A DNA stretch of 64,000 nt from Volvox africanus (GCA_030268105.1 BSDZ01000024.1:1178001-1242000); one strand, 5' to 3'. Positions 32,901-46,054 are shown, counted from the stretch's first letter. The notes: generated by a model from the letters alone, not told the origin. Program-made: numbers and translations.

Positions 32901-34118
32901 GAGCACGTCCTAAACATCACAAGATATGTCATATAATTAATGGGTTCTGATGAGGCGGGCGTTGAATGAAGCAATCCTTTAATTAGGCAGAGGCGAGGTT
33001 TTTTATACATCCGCATGTGTATATGTGTACTCTGTATATTCAAAAAATCTATTCTACGAGGGGGGAGAGAGGCGGCAGATTCCCAGATGGAGAGGAGGCA
33101 GATAGACTGCCGAGGCGCACTGGTTTTGATCCCGGTCAGTCAATGATAATCCAAATCAAAAGTGTTGGTCCATATACATCATACATCAGCAAGGGCAAGT
33201 CATACATACAGACGGAGCACGTACAAAATCGAACTTGAAGGTTAGTTTCTAATCCTTTCATTTTCAGTATCCATGATGTATGTACGCAAGGGATATATTC
33301 GGACATTAAAGGGAGACGTTAAAGGCAGATTGGGGATGACTGCCCCTGAAGGGCAGGCAGGCAATTTGAGGCTGCCTTTTTAGGCAAAGGCAGCCCTGGA
33401 TACGGAAGATATCGCTCCTATCAATATCGTAGTTAGGTTGCGTGAAATTGCGAGATCGCTGCTTTTTCGGGACGGGAGCTGGGAACGTGGCAGAAGAGCT
33501 TTGAAGGAGACTCACCGGGAACACCAAGCCGTTCAGCGACTTAAAGAGGCGGTGAAGCTCGTTCTCCGACGCGTAGAACCTGGTGCACAGACAGTCAGCA
33601 CGTTGGTAGATATGTTTGTACGGGAGGAAGCACATACAAGGAAATCATGACAGCCACCCGGTCACGTTCACTTCGCTCCACACTGTCCACACATAGAAAA
33701 CAAGCGTCGGGTAATTAACCAACTTTCCATAGCTGCCAACGACTTCTGAACTTGTCCAACACATGGGTACTTTGCCATACCTGATCGGCACAGCGCGCCC
33801 GCCGCCCATCTCGATCCATTTGACGTAACCAGCCGCGATGTAGGACCTGAGGGCGCCATCGATATCATGTGGCTCAACAATTCAAACATCCGATTTCAAG
33901 CCTATTTGATGGATCACCTACTTTCCAGGGCAGTCGTGGCATGGTTGCGTGAGGACGCCAATCAACGGTTTGGTGTTCTTGTACTTGGTCGGCTCATAGG
34001 ATTCAGGCCCAACTTTCTTCGAAATACCTATTTCCTTCCTGCTGGATTGACGTGCGCCTTGCACAGTTGCAAGGAGCGCTAAAAAGGCCACTAGCCCAAC
34101 GACTGCACTTGGTGCCAT
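29906..34118 (-). CDS. GGH: Gamma-glutamyl hydrolase (folylpolyglutamate hydrolase) with acidic tail
   Basis: Vacuolar or secreted peptidase (family C26) that trims poly-gamma-glutamate from folates. Exons (minus): 34118-33922, 33846-33781, 33579-33516, 32290-32189, 31835-31680, 31277-31085, 30751-30546, 30199-29906; 425 residues. A signal peptide (LVAFLALLATVQGA) leads. Matches in order: KPLIGVLTQP, SYIAAGYVKWIE, ELHRLFKSLNGLVFPGG, then HGTCLGFQLLHILA with the nucleophile Cys, QNHMYGI, YISTMEGIKYPFFGTQWHPE with the catalytic His and Glu, and SHHPQSKEEELAMLIY. After the usual end (STAPIFSARFE) come about 98 residues, mostly Asp/Glu-rich, ending FWSTQKGFF; this extension is unusual for the family and its role is unknown. 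The gene lies downstream of TXNDC17 on the same strand. Confidence 0.94.
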
Positions 34119-35198
34119 GTTAAGTCCCAAGCTTCCGATATAAAAGCACAATCTTAAAATTAATCATTTCACACATACTAAAATAATGTTACCAGATGGA
34201 TTGATACCACTCAGGCCATCGTTGTCGTACCACGTGAGGACATTCCATCGGAATAATTCAAAAATGTGCGTTCTACCAATATTTAGCGTGCCTTAAGGCC
34301 TGACCTCCGATCGTTTCTTCATAACTGCAGAGTGCTGCTGTAAATTTTGAATTACTGTGGACACAGCCACACTTCGATGTGAGAGCGTTTTGGCGTATTG
34401 GTGCGTATGTGATTTGCATAACTATCTGTATGCAAGTATGTCACGTGGTAACTCATCATATTTAGACAGGAACAATAAGGATTCAGAGTCGACGGCAACA
34501 ACTTCGGCCCAAGGTTAGGGAATTGCGCTCTAAAGACATATAGGGTATTGGGCAGCTATCATTCAAATTAGTAATTCTCTCGGCACAGATTGTTGAGGAT
34601 GACCAGGCACGAGTACTTGTGCAGGAGAAACGGGCGACGATAATCGAATAATACAATAATAGCTCGTTACAGTACCGGCGTTGCCAATATTGGAACACAG
34701 GTCCTGGCCTAACTGGTCTTTGACATCTCCTCCAACCCAGCCCAAGGCTAACGCTGCGCTAATCCCCCACTGGCCAGTCACTGCTGAGTGCTCGTGCCTG
34801 CGTCTGTAATAATAAAAGATAAAACCCCACGCACATTTCCCACCGCGCCCTGTGTCATCATCAAAGCCTGCCTCCAAATTTGACGTTCTCGTGATGGCGT
34901 CTCTTTCCACTAACGGCAGTTACTAACGGCATACTGATAAGCTTGGTCCTAGCCATATGAATTCACAGGTTGGTGGTACATCAAAAAGTGTAATAATACT
35001 CACTAATCTCTACCCAAGACATCACCGGCCTTAGGCATCACTGTGCAGGAGACCAAGTCTCAACCCTCCACGTCCACACGAAACTGCATCCTGCCTGGAA
35101 ACTGTATCCTCCACATAGTCCACAACCTCCAACCCCATAACAAGAGTATCCCAGATCTTTCGCGCCTGCTGGCTGCATACCGGGTATTAGCAGCAGGT
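34119..35198. other. Intergenic region between TXNDC17 and GGH
   Basis: 1.1 kb holding the TXNDC17 3' UTR and the GGH promoter. TTACA at 34667-34671 (TGTAA on the minus strand) may serve TXNDC17. No other feature could be supported. Confidence 0.45.
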
Positions 35199-36015
35199 TT
35201 ACGGACTGAAAAATCTGGTGGACGACAGGAGCTTGTCGACTTCCTCAGATGACTTGCATGTCTCCAGCTCCGGTCCAAGGCGCCGTATGGCACCGGACGG
35301 ACCCCAAGCGAGCAGTGTGGGAACTCCAGTCAATTTGAGCTGGGGATCAACTCTAAAAAAATAGAGGTAGAGATCAGGAAAACGCAGAGGGTAAAGTCGA
35401 ACTTGTGACATATAAATACGAGGGAACAAGCGGCATGCCATTCAAATGGCACCGACCCATCTCCCAGCTAGGACGCAGCCACACGGACACACTACATACT
35501 GACATACACACACGCACCTGAAGGGATGACTCGGGTTTCCCTTCCAAGCGGATCGCGGTCCCACCGTCACCTCCAGGAGAGTCCCCGGGCTGCGGGCAGC
35601 CACCGCTTGAATAGGGGGTACGGCCCGTACACAGTCCGGGCACCATGGCTTTCCGGTGCTTGGGTCATTGTCCGTGGTGAAGACAATGTAATGGGGAGCA
35701 GGTGCCTTAACGAGCCTGAGAAAGTACCAGTGGATGTAATATCCGAACTTAGGAAGGCGTATGAGTGAATGTGAATGCCAGTGACACTGGTGGAATAGAC
35801 AATACCACAAAAGTGACGAAGTATGTACGCGTGAGACGCATAGTGATAACGGGCACAGAAATAAATTCAATGCCGTCTTCTCCCTAGGGCCATTTGTCGC
35901 CAATTAGCTCCTGGAACGTGATCCTAAAAGCTTCTGAGCGAGCCTCGACAACTACTTACTCCGAAACCGCTGTCGCAAAGGTGTCGATATTAGCGGTGAG
36001 AACTTTGCCCGCCAT
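35199..36015 (-). CDS. TXNDC17: Thioredoxin-like protein TXNDC17/TRP14 family
   Basis: Small cytosolic disulfide reductase of the TRP14 type. Three exons (minus): 36015-35960, 35715-35518, 35352-35199; 135 residues, close to the usual ~120-140. The N-terminus is MAGKVLTANIDTFATAV. The diagnostic active site is WCPDC, in KPWCPDCVRAVPPIQ, the CPDC variant that separates this family from thioredoxin (CGPC). TLLEVTVGPRSAWK and the exon-3 sequence LKLTGVPTLLAWGP, with its cis-Pro, complete the fold. The start was chosen because the first exon splices in phase to the thioredoxin core and no better upstream ATG is present. Confidence 0.93.
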
Positions 36016-38346
36016 CGTCCTCACGTTTGGCGCGTGATATCTCCTGCAACGAACGTTTTCAAAAGATGAGACGGAATTCGTTTTGCAAAGAGGTAATTAG
36101 AGCATACGTGAAGGTCTTGGGACCCACCTGGACCCCAGTAGCTGTGACATAGTTGAATAAAATAATACACATTGTCAGAATGAAGCGACAAATTTTTTAC
36201 TTTTTCAGCTCCCGGCTTACCGGGTGAAAACGTGTATCGGCAGCCTGGCACTGCGAGCAGCGCTGTGGAAATGGACGCTGAAGCTGAACCAAGAGCATTG
36301 TAACGACCTGGAATTACAAACATAGAAGTTACGTTTGTGCGAATGAAGATGGATTGGAGCCTCGTTAGTACGGCCTTGGTAGGAACTGTGGAGGAGGGTG
36401 CGGAGTTGCGAAAAGGACAAAGTGCACAATAGGGATTACACTCTGTAAGGTTCATTGCAATAAAATATGGAATTCTTAAAGGAAATCATTAGGAAGGCGA
36501 ATAGGTGGCCGCAATGAGCACCCGAAATTAAAGGTTTTAGGAACGTCACCAATTGACAAAAGAATTAGATAGGTGTTCCGTGAGTTACTCCATTCGCAGC
36601 CCAGGAAATGATGCCGTCAAAAGACACATGGAAAAGGGCCGATTACGGAAGGTTAACAGGAAGTATACACAGGAAGTATAAGAAAGTTTATTTAATGGCA
36701 TGAAGAAATCCTTAATTTTAGAAGTATTAATTAGTATATAATGGTATTGCAGACCAAAAAGAGAAGTCGACGGACTGCTGTACCCTAAAGAACATTCTAA
36801 AAATTTCTCAAAATAGTTGGTTGTCCCTCAGAGGACCCATCGGGTGGCCCAGGCGCCCACTCAGGCATGCGACCCGTCTGCCGCCCGCAGCTACCCGTGT
36901 TCGCTGCTCAGGTGACTGCCTCACGCGGTCCCGGGTTAAGCATCAGCCACGACCGCCCCCCGTCAGGGAAGGGCCGTTACCGACTGTAGGCTCAGAGCGG
37001 ACACGCCATCGACGCAGACAGCCCAGACCGATGGAATCATGCGAAGCTTCCATCCATCAGCCCCCACTTGGGTGACAGGTGGACGTGACTCCCCCCAGCG
37101 TGAATCGAACCCACGACCTTGCCTTTCCAGACAAGCTCGGGGTCAGACCTTCACAAACAACAACTTCGGCACATTAAGAGCATAGTAGACAACTGTAGTA
37201 CATCATGCAGTACATCTGTCCAAACAATCGGACAGGCTGCGGTAGTTAACTACAATACCAGCACCAATCCCATGCATACATGTACTGCGCAATTGCTGTA
37301 CGTTTGCGGCACCATCACCCCCACAACAGTGTCAATACTTTGCTTACTCTGCTTATCCTGGTCTGCCATTGACCATACCACCTCTGGACCAGCAACGGGC
37401 CCCACACGAGTTCTAAGCGATCACACTCAGCAGAGATGACCTCTCCTGCTTACATCTGCATGGTTATGGTTATTTCATGCGGTAACCATATCTTCCATGT
37501 GTAGGCCATGCGTAGCGAGGCTCCTATGGGAATCGTTGTTAAGGGAATGCATCCCCCAAGCAATCGAAATCTAGTGCTCCATAATGGAACAAAAACGGGA
37601 GAATACGAAACACCCTTCATTCACCGGGTGATTACCTCCTTATTCTCAAAGTGGCACAGGACCTACCGTGCTTCAAAGAGTTTCGCTGTTTTTCGGAATG
37701 TACGCCAGAATGGGTACCATACATGCATAGGCGTCACATGGCCCGTAGGGAATCGCGGGGAGCCCCCCATTCGAGCAGCAAGCTCCATGTCGCCGCCCGC
37801 ATGTATTTGAGAATCCTGATACAAAATCGGGAGACAGGGACGGACCGCAATGTGCGGTGGTATTGTATTGTGCGTCGCAGACCACAGACCGGCTTGCCGC
37901 GGTGTCCTCGGTGTCGGATCTTCTCCTGGATCCAGGAGGATCCAGGAAGACGGTTAATCCATGCTGTCACTCCGCGAAGGTCACCCAACTCGCTATGCGC
38001 AAGACGATAATTATGCCTTACCTGCTTATCAGAATGTATTGAGTCTGATTTAATTAAACCTACGAATTTGCGGAACTGTGCATTCATGCTCTGGCCACTA
38101 TTACAAATACAACCTAAAGTGACCATCAACTGCTATAGTTTATCCTTTTTAAAACATCAGATATCGCACTTCTCAAGCCGACAGTCTTTTCTTTCTGTAG
38201 GCCGCCACTACAATTTAGAGTCATTACTTCCAGCCTCGGAATGCGACCCACATAACGTAACCTCTAGTCTTAATTATACGGGACTCAATTGCAAGCAGAC
38301 TGTCATATCAGCCTGCATTGCGCAATTCGATTCCGCCGTCGCTGAA
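36016..38346. other. Divergent intergenic region with a repeat copy
   Basis: 2.3 kb between the starts of TXNDC17 and the BPG2-type GTPase gene. It contains the reversed tRNA-like repeat at 36819-37579. The remainder shows no gene; an open frame immediately upstream of 38347 may be 5' UTR or extra N-terminus of the GTPase. Confidence 0.6.
36819..37579 (-). repeat. tRNA-like SINE candidate, reversed complete copy
   Basis: This ~760-bp unit is the reverse complement of sequence around 52566-53741. In its own direction it has a ~430-bp leader, then a tRNA-like segment (GCTTGTCTGGAAAGGCAAG anticodon-arm-like hairpin and GGTTCGATTC B-box match, complement of 37102-37111), then a ~330-bp GC-rich tail ending in GGACAACCAAC. 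The tail is shared by all three copies in the window. No A-box-containing 5' tRNA half is obvious, so the SINE label is an inference. Confidence 0.65.
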
Positions 38347-41300
38347 ATGCCACACGGCAGGCTGCCGGCAGGCGCCAAGCCGCGCAGTGCTCGTTGTGCC
38401 CTTAGCTGCAGCTTTTCAACGCGGCCTTCATGGACGCTCCTTTCAGGTGCATCTCCGGCCATCTTTCGTCACTGCCTCCCGCTGCTGCCGGCATCCCAAC
38501 ACCACTTCTCGACGGAGAAGCGGGGGGCTATGGTTTCTGCCTCAACTTCGGAACCTGCAGCAAGCTTCGACGCAGAAGTGGGGGATGTCGACAGATCCCG
38601 GGGCACCCGGGGTATGCGCGGCCGGCGGCCAGTGGACGACATTTCTGGCTCATTTAGGAGCCCTAGCCCTTCAGACCTTGCAGCGGCCAATGTTCTCAGC
38701 GACGAACAGCTGCGTGCTATGGGGATTAAGTTGCCTACACATTGCTGTGGCTGTGGCATGAAATTGCAGCGTCAGGATGAGCGAGCCCCAGGGTAAGTGA
38801 AGACGGACGAGGCGCCCATCGGCTGGGGCCGCTACCGCACAGGTGACGAGGGAAAAGACGAAGCTTCATACCACACATTTATGATTCAAACACATGTGAA
38901 GGTGTGCACGTTGCAAAGTCTAGTCGGGTGTTCGATTGCCAGGAAGTCAACAGCGCCGGCCACGAAGATGATGTCTGTTCTTCGTTGTTCTAATACTGTT
39001 AAAGCCTCCGTGTGAGTGATGGCTACACCTAGCAGTTTAAGTGTGCCGTTATACCGTTACCTCCCCCTTCTTCCTAGGGATCTCATTTTCAGCTGAAACG
39101 CTGCGCAAACCCGGTATTTGCTTATACGGCAGGTTCTTCACCATTCCCGCCCGCCTCCTGGAGCCCCGGACTGAGGCCCCGGTGGAAGAGGAACATGGAG
39201 AGGCCGGGGAGGGCGGCGAGATGACGTTGGTAAGGTGGCTTGGACGAGGAGAGAAAGGAGAGGAAGGAGAGGGACCGGAGGGAGGGGAAGGAGAGGAAGG
39301 ACAGGGAGGAGAGGGAGGCGAAGTCGAATAAACGAGGCATGATAGAGGGAGGGGAGGAAGGAGAGGAAGGAGGCTTTTAAATCGTGGCAATCATCGCCGT
39401 TCGCTTCAGGGTTTTTCATCCCGTAGTCAGAGCCGCAAGCCCTGTGAGGAAAGGAGGTGGAGGTCGTGCTGCGAATCTTAACCGCATCTGCACTAGGTGC
39501 CGATAGTTAGATCCGATCACGTGTGTGTATTTGCAGACTTTTCGCACTCAGCAAACGTTTTTTGTCTTCAGGTGGAGTTCGACGATGTGGGGCGGCTGGG
39601 CGCTGAGGATCCCGACGTCTTATGTCAGCGTTGTTACTGGCTCACACACTCGGGGTGAGTGCGGTTCCCCGTGCGTTGGCGTTTAAAAAACCTTCACACG
39701 TATGTCGCACGTTGTGTGCGCGTATGTGTAGGTGTGGGGTGGGGTGGAGTGGGGTGTGTGGGGGCATAGGGTAGATGTAGGGTGCGGCGGAGCTGATCTG
39801 AAAGTGACCCCTATTGAAGGTCACGATAGATAGTGGCTCCTTTTATTTGATTTCATTTCTGCTATATACACCACATGCTTACCAGTCTTGTCACACTCCT
39901 AAGGCACACGGTGGCTCCGTTCACCCTTCCAGCCCCCATTGCTGAGATTCTACAACTTCTTCCAGCTGCAGCTGTCGTTGCCTCGCCTTCTGGTCATTGA
40001 CGAACACCTTGGGGACCATGCCCTCCCGTGTGGATTTCAGGAAGCTTAAGACGTACGTCGGGGAAGCGGCTTTGCCGGAGTTCGATCTTGGAAAAAAGGT
40101 ACGATTTGGGTTTCGGAGCATTTAAGTCAGGATGAAAATTCTTGCTTGCTATCCCCGCATCTCTTATCGTTCCTGCTGTAGCTGCACGTCTGTCTGGATT
40201 GCCCACTTGCCGATCCGGATGGCGATGATCTGTCTGATCGTGATGACCTAAATGATCCCGATGATCTATGTGATCGCGATCCCGACCCCATTGCTGGTGG
40301 CTGGCGGGACACTTGCAGGTCGGCCGGAAGATCTACCTGCAGAAGGACCGAAAGGCGGTTGTGCTGTGCGTGGTGGACCTTTGGGACTTTGACGGCTCAC
40401 TGCCTCGACTGGCCATAAGGCACGTGGTTGGTGCGGCTTCGCCGGGCGCGACTTGATGGAGAGGGAGCGGCTGCGAATACAATAACAACAATAATGATTA
40501 GTTATAAATATGATGAATAAGTACATAATATACTCGATCATCCTAATTATTTTATGTGAATACCCAAACTCCACAATTAATAAATATATAACGATAAATC
40601 ATAATCATAAATAAAACCGTAATAGATGATGAGCCATGTAAGTGTAGTTTATAATTACCATTATGTCTTGCGGATGAAGAAGAAAGATAAAATTTACGGA
40701 CACGCATATGTCATTAATTAACGGCAGCAAATATTCATTTCTTAAAATCGCACCTGTAATTGCACTATGCATCAGAACACCAATAATCATAATAATATAA
40801 TAATCATAATTATAATAACAATAATAACTACTTTTGGGCTGTGCATAACAACGTGCAAAAAATATCCATTTCTTATATATTATTTGCGACGGGAAACTGT
40901 TAGTAATGACAGATGGACTGGACCTCCTACGGGCACTTATTCCGTTTTCAGCTCCCACTTGCGCTGCCGGCCCCCGACCTCCCCACGCCCTTCCCCACCC
41001 ATCCCCTGACCTCCCCCCGTCCACAACTCTAGGGCGCTTATGCCTCCAGGCACCGGCGACGCGGCCCCTGAGGACCTCAAATTTAAACTGATGGTGGCGG
41101 CGAATAAATTTGACCTTCTGCCCTCAGCTGCCACCGTTCCTAGGGTGCAGGTGTGTAAACACTGAGCACTTAGCACCGTATGGCTGTCCTAACCCAGGTT
41201 AGTGCCTCTTGGTTTCTAAACCGTTTGGCCCTCATGGCGTCTGGTTCTCTTAAAGGTCCATTTTGGTGCTCCAAGCTTCTCTTCCTTCAGGAGGCGCTTT

Positions 41301-44300
41301 GTGTGGATTTTCATTTTTCGGCTTCACCGTGCGTTTAACACTCCGTTTCTTTCATTCCGCCTCTTTCCCCCATTCGCCCCTCCCCCTCCCCTCCCTGCCA
41401 TACCAGCATCTCTGCAGCAGTCCAGGTCTCGTGTATTCTCTATTCCCCCTTTCTCATGTATTCTCTCCCCCACCTCCCCCTCACGCTTCTCCTCCCAGGG
41501 CTAGTAATCTGCGTTGCACAGCGGCCGTGTCAAGTCTCGCGCGTATTCGTCTCCTTTCTCTACCCCTTTCCCCCTCCCCCCGCGCAGCAATGGGTGCGCA
41601 CTCGCCTCAAACAGGCAGGACTCCCTCACGCGGAAAAGGTGTTCATGGTTAGCGCTGCCAAGGGACTGGGAGTCAAGGACATGCTGCAGGTAGGCCTTTT
41701 GTGCCGTACCTGCTGTACATGTGGTAGTATCTACATGCTGTTACCTATCAGGGGACGAAGAGGCGGCGGTTTTGCCATTACACTGCCATTTAATATTTAT
41801 AATACTGAATGATGATATATTTTGTAATGATACAAAAGAATACAAGTAATAATACATAAGAATAATTTCGGTAATGATATCATATATAGTAAGGACAGTA
41901 GTATGACCAACTAATTTAGTAATATAGTAATGAATATGTCGTGGCACAAACCATCCATCCCTTGGCTAGGGAGTTCACTTGTGCCACAAACGGGTTTGGC
42001 TGATGAGCTGACTTATCTTAAATGAATAGCCGCCCACATCCCCAACAATCAGCGGTTCCAAGACTTACATAGCTGGTACGTTTCCAGCTCACGGTGCATT
42101 CGTCGTTTCGCCCTCCCTCGCCCCTTCCCTCCCAATCCCTCCTTTCCTCCCTCCCTCGCCCCCTCCCTTCCAATCCCTCCTTTCCTCCTTCTCTCGCTCC
42201 CTCCCTTCCAATCCCTTCTTTCCTCCTTCTCTCGCTCCCAATGTTCAGGACATCCGACAGGCTCTTGGTTTTCGAGGGGACTTGTGGGTGGTGGGGTCTC
42301 AGAACGCGGGAAAAAGCTCTCTGATTAAGGCAATGAAGCGGCTGGCGGGCACGGACGGCAAGGGTGAGTGAGAGTGCGGGTGAGGATGAGGGGTAGGGAG
42401 AGCGGTAACGAGAGAGGGACCGCGGGGAAGGACCACCGCTGCTGCTGTGTATGCAGTGCCATGCCATGGGCTGCCAATCACAATTATCGCTGCACATGAA
42501 GGAGGGAGAGAGGGGGGCCGGGTAGGGGCAACGCAAGGGGTGGTGACCGCTCATCTGGCTGGGGGAACGTGTGTGCTTTGACATCATGCCATCTGCCCAT
42601 ATGTATATTTGTGTATATGTCACATATGCATATTATATTTGTATGTATGTTAGTGTATATGTGTGCATAAGTATGTGTATGTGTATGTCTTTGTGTGTGT
42701 CTCCTCAGGTGACCCCACGGTAGCGCCTGTACCCGGGACGACCCTTGGGCTCCTGCAGGTAAGGGCCTTACATGCTGTGGACTTATGGTTTTACTGTTTA
42801 GGCCGCCCTCTCTTCCCGGAAAGGAATTGAAAGGGGAAGGGGAAATTCCCTTGTTGATACTGCCACTGCCGCCACTGCCACCCCATTCCTCGCGGTGTCA
42901 TCCCGCCAACGCCGCCAACGCCCGCAACTCCACCGCGCTGCGGCCTCTGCAGGTCCCCGGCATTCCGCTGGGACCCAAACATCGGACTTTCGACACGCCC
43001 GGGGTGCCCCACGCCCACCAGCTGACCAGCCACCTGAGCCCCGAGGTCGTACGGAAGGTACATATCGGCATGCATGACATCATCGACGTACGGCATTCGT
43101 CGTTGTACACTGCCTTCATTAGGGAATCATGGTACTTTCGTACGTGCACATACACACTCACAGACACACACACACATATATATATATATATACATATATA
43201 TATGTGTGTGTGTGCGCGCGCGCGCAAGTTGTGCATATGTCAAAGATGGAAGCGGTCTGCAGCGGTCTTTGCGTTTCATCACAAAACCCATATCGGTGTT
43301 TCGAAAACATCTTCGATCCTTCCGTTCTCCCCCAATCTTGACGCCATACCCAGGTGCTGCCCTCCAAGCAGCTCCGCGGCCGGACCTACCGCATACAACC
43401 AGGTCACACCGTGCTGTTGGGTGCGGGGCTCGCGCGCCTGGACGTGGTTTCAGCGCCAGGTCCAACGCTGTATTTGACGGTCTTTGTATCCGCTCACGTC
43501 AACTTGCATATGGGCAAGACCGAAGGTGTGGATGGTGTGTACGGCATCTTATTCTTCCACTTGCTATCATGTTTTCCGTTTCACAGCAACACCAGAAGCA
43601 CCCGCAACTAACTAATCAATTTTTTGTTCGTTTCTGGCTTTTTACATAATAAGTAGGTAGCTTTTGATATCTGCCTACAATGAGGTGTCAGCTCTACCAT
43701 GGATCAGCTCTACTTAACGGTTCTGTCCAACCTACGAGCGAATACACACATCTTTTGATGTTTACACCGCTGCGACCCTCCACGGGGTTATTCCCTAGAG
43801 ATATTTGCATGCGTCCCGCCTGCCGCTGTCTATCATCGGTATTCTATATATATTGCGTTCTTTGGTATTCTCGCTGTCCTCATGGGCTCGACTGCACCAC
43901 TGACGCGCTGCGGTTTTAGAACACATCACCAACACCATCCGACTACCACCGCCATCACCGTCCGACCATCCGACAACAGCAGCGACAACACCAGGTCTTA
44001 TTGCACGCATACACGCAGGTGCCGACGAGAAGGTCAAGTCCCTGATGCAGAACGGCTTGCTTTCACCGCCCGACCTTCCGGAAGACCTGGCTGCGCTGCC
44101 GAAGTGGCAGGCTGTGGATGTGGATGTCGAGGGCATGGATTGGTCTCGGAGCACAGTGGATGTGGCCATTGCGGGGCTGGGGTGGGTAGGCGTGGGCTGT
44201 CGTGGCCGGGCGCAGCTACGCGTGTGGACGCTACCTGGAGTTGCGGTCACAACGCATGCATCGCTCATCCCGGATTACGCCAAGGACTTTGAGAAAAAGG

Positions 44301-44350
44301 GTGTATCGACACTGCTGCCCCGACCGCCTAAGGCAGCGAGAAACGCTTAG
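38347..44350 (+). CDS. Circularly permuted GTPase, BPG2/NOA1/YqeH family, probably plastid
   Basis: Organellar ribosome-assembly GTPase family. Exons: 38347-38792, 39133-39229, 39572-39654, 39972-40098, 40319-40419, 41033-41150, 41588-41689, 42249-42363, 42709-42758, 42953-43057, 43354-43525, 44019-44350; 615 residues. The N-terminal zinc-finger cysteines are CCGCGMKLQ and CQRCYWLTHSG. The G motifs follow the permuted order G4 (VAANKFDLLP), G5 (MVSAAKGLG), G1 (VVGSQNAGKSSL), G2 (VPGTTLG), G3 (DTPGV). The tail LARLDVV, VTTHASLIP resembles BPG2. The chosen Met starts an Arg/Ser/Ala-rich, transit-peptide-like stretch; the frame is open upstream, so an earlier start is possible. The intron after 40419 starts GC. 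Closest subgroup (BPG2, BPG3 or NOA1) is not settled. Confidence 0.9.
42119..42239. repeat. 38-bp pyrimidine-only tandem repeat in an intron
   Basis: Three full units start at 42119, 42157 and 42195, plus a partial fourth. Each has the pattern CGCYCCYTCC...AATCCC...TTTCCT and contains almost no purines. The array ends just before the 3' splice site of the exon at 42249, doubling as its polypyrimidine tract. Confidence 0.9.
43150..43226. repeat. Alternating purine-pyrimidine tract (CA)n(TA)n(TG)n(CG)n
   Basis: About 70 bp of nearly uninterrupted alternation inside an intron of the GTPase gene, ending in a run of CG steps (about 43215-43225). Such sequence is prone to Z-DNA and cruciform extrusion. 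Confidence 0.9.
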
Positions 44351-46054
44351 CGATGAAACGGGTGAGAAACGAATGATGAAGCGGTGAAGCGGTTGAGTGG
44401 TAGGAAAAGAAAGAGGCAGTGAAGAAGATGCTGGAGGGAAGGCAGTCACTCATCAGGAGCTAGATTATAAGCAGCTGGTGATGGTGGTGGTGATGGTGAT
44501 GATGGTGGCTGTGTGGTGGCGTTATCCCGCATGTCTGTTAACTGATCGTTTCGAATCAGGTCTTGAGGGCAGGAACCAGGTGGAGTGTGTCGTACTGGAT
44601 CTGGAGGTCTGTTATCCACAGCGTGTGAGCTCTGGACATAGTACCAAACACGGCTTATTTATAAGCCTGCAGCCAGTCCTCCATCATGCATGCACTCATG
44701 TCTCAGTTGCAAGAGCGCTCTTCTTCCTTTTTTTATTAACAACCTGCGACGACATTCAATTCAGCTAAAGAGTATCTGTTTCCGTTTCCTCCTTGCAAAA
44801 GCTAATGGCACGCGTGGGGTACAAACTACTTTCCGTCAGTCAGGCTCTCCGACAGCGTCGGATGAGATGTCCAAAGTCCGCTAACTTTAAAAAAGCCTCA
44901 GACACCTATCGTGCGAAATTGAGTGCGTTGGGATCGTGCCTCCCTAGTGGATGCAGCGGTCATCTTTCCTTTTCCCCATTACGCCTTTCTCATCAACATA
45001 CGTCGTACATGTCATACCATCGAGAAGAAGCACGTTTCGTCCTGGTCTGCCTTGCACGTCCGAGGTGGTCACAACCTTATGGATGGCCCAGATCTTAAAT
45101 CCAAATTGATCTTCACCTGGATCTTGATCCAGTTAGGTGGTAGTGATGTTCGGGGATAGATTGATCCCGAACAGACATCGGCAAATTCTTCGAATAGCAC
45201 AGGCCGTATCGGCCGTACCTAACTTCCCGAAACAGAGATTCAATATCCAAACCCAGCAGCCCGCTAGCAGAAATAGGACCGTAATAGGGAGGGGACCGAA
45301 AATCCGAACAAGTCCGAAACAGGCCGGAAGGGCTCCCGCCCCAAAGACCCTTGCCGCCGGTGGCAGAAATCCCCTTTCTGAAACCGTAAGTATGCGATTA
45401 CCGATGTCTGATCCAACAGCCTAATTGTCGCCAGTAGGTTGGCGAGGTACACTGTCGCAGTCTCATGAGATGTATCCGCCGACATACGGGAGCAATGTGG
45501 GATGACTAGCCATCTGGTTCCATCAAACGATACCGCTCGCCTGCGTCTGTTGAGGCGGCCTCGATATAATAAATGACGAATGCGGGAAAATGCGGGCATT
45601 GGTAATCCCCGTGCATTGCAGGTCATTGAGGCACAGGACACTGAGACATTTGCTGCTTGGACGGGTTACAGCCTTCAGCAGCAATCAACTCGAGGCTTTG
45701 TAATTTCAAGCTTTGCAGCCGAAACCACTCGCATCACCTAGTTACTTTTCCTCCCCGTACTGATTGCCATCAGCTAAGCAGCTGAGGTTGGGTGAGGATA
45801 CAAACCGTGACAACAAAGCGTACGCCGGCAATATATTTTTACGTCGCATCTGCAAACACAACGCCTGCTCTGCCCCGTCGTAAGCCAGTATATACCCGGT
45901 ATAAAAACTAATTTGATATACGACCATTACTGTTCAGCCGTTGCGATGATAAGGTGATTTAATTCCACCGATTATCCTTAGGTGTGGATCCACTGAACTA
46001 ACCACTAACGAACTATCTACATACCTCGCTATCTGTGCCCCTCCACCTGGCCGT
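44351..46054. other. Intergenic region without recognised gene
   Basis: 1.7 kb after the GTPase stop. Several open frames exist on both strands, including a 125-codon minus-strand frame at 45264-45641, but none has a recognisable motif. A TGTAA lies at 45699-45703. Confidence 0.4.

Noticed and set aside
45264..45641. 125-codon minus-strand frame
   Set aside because: No recognisable motif, no partner exons and no repeat support; left as non-coding.
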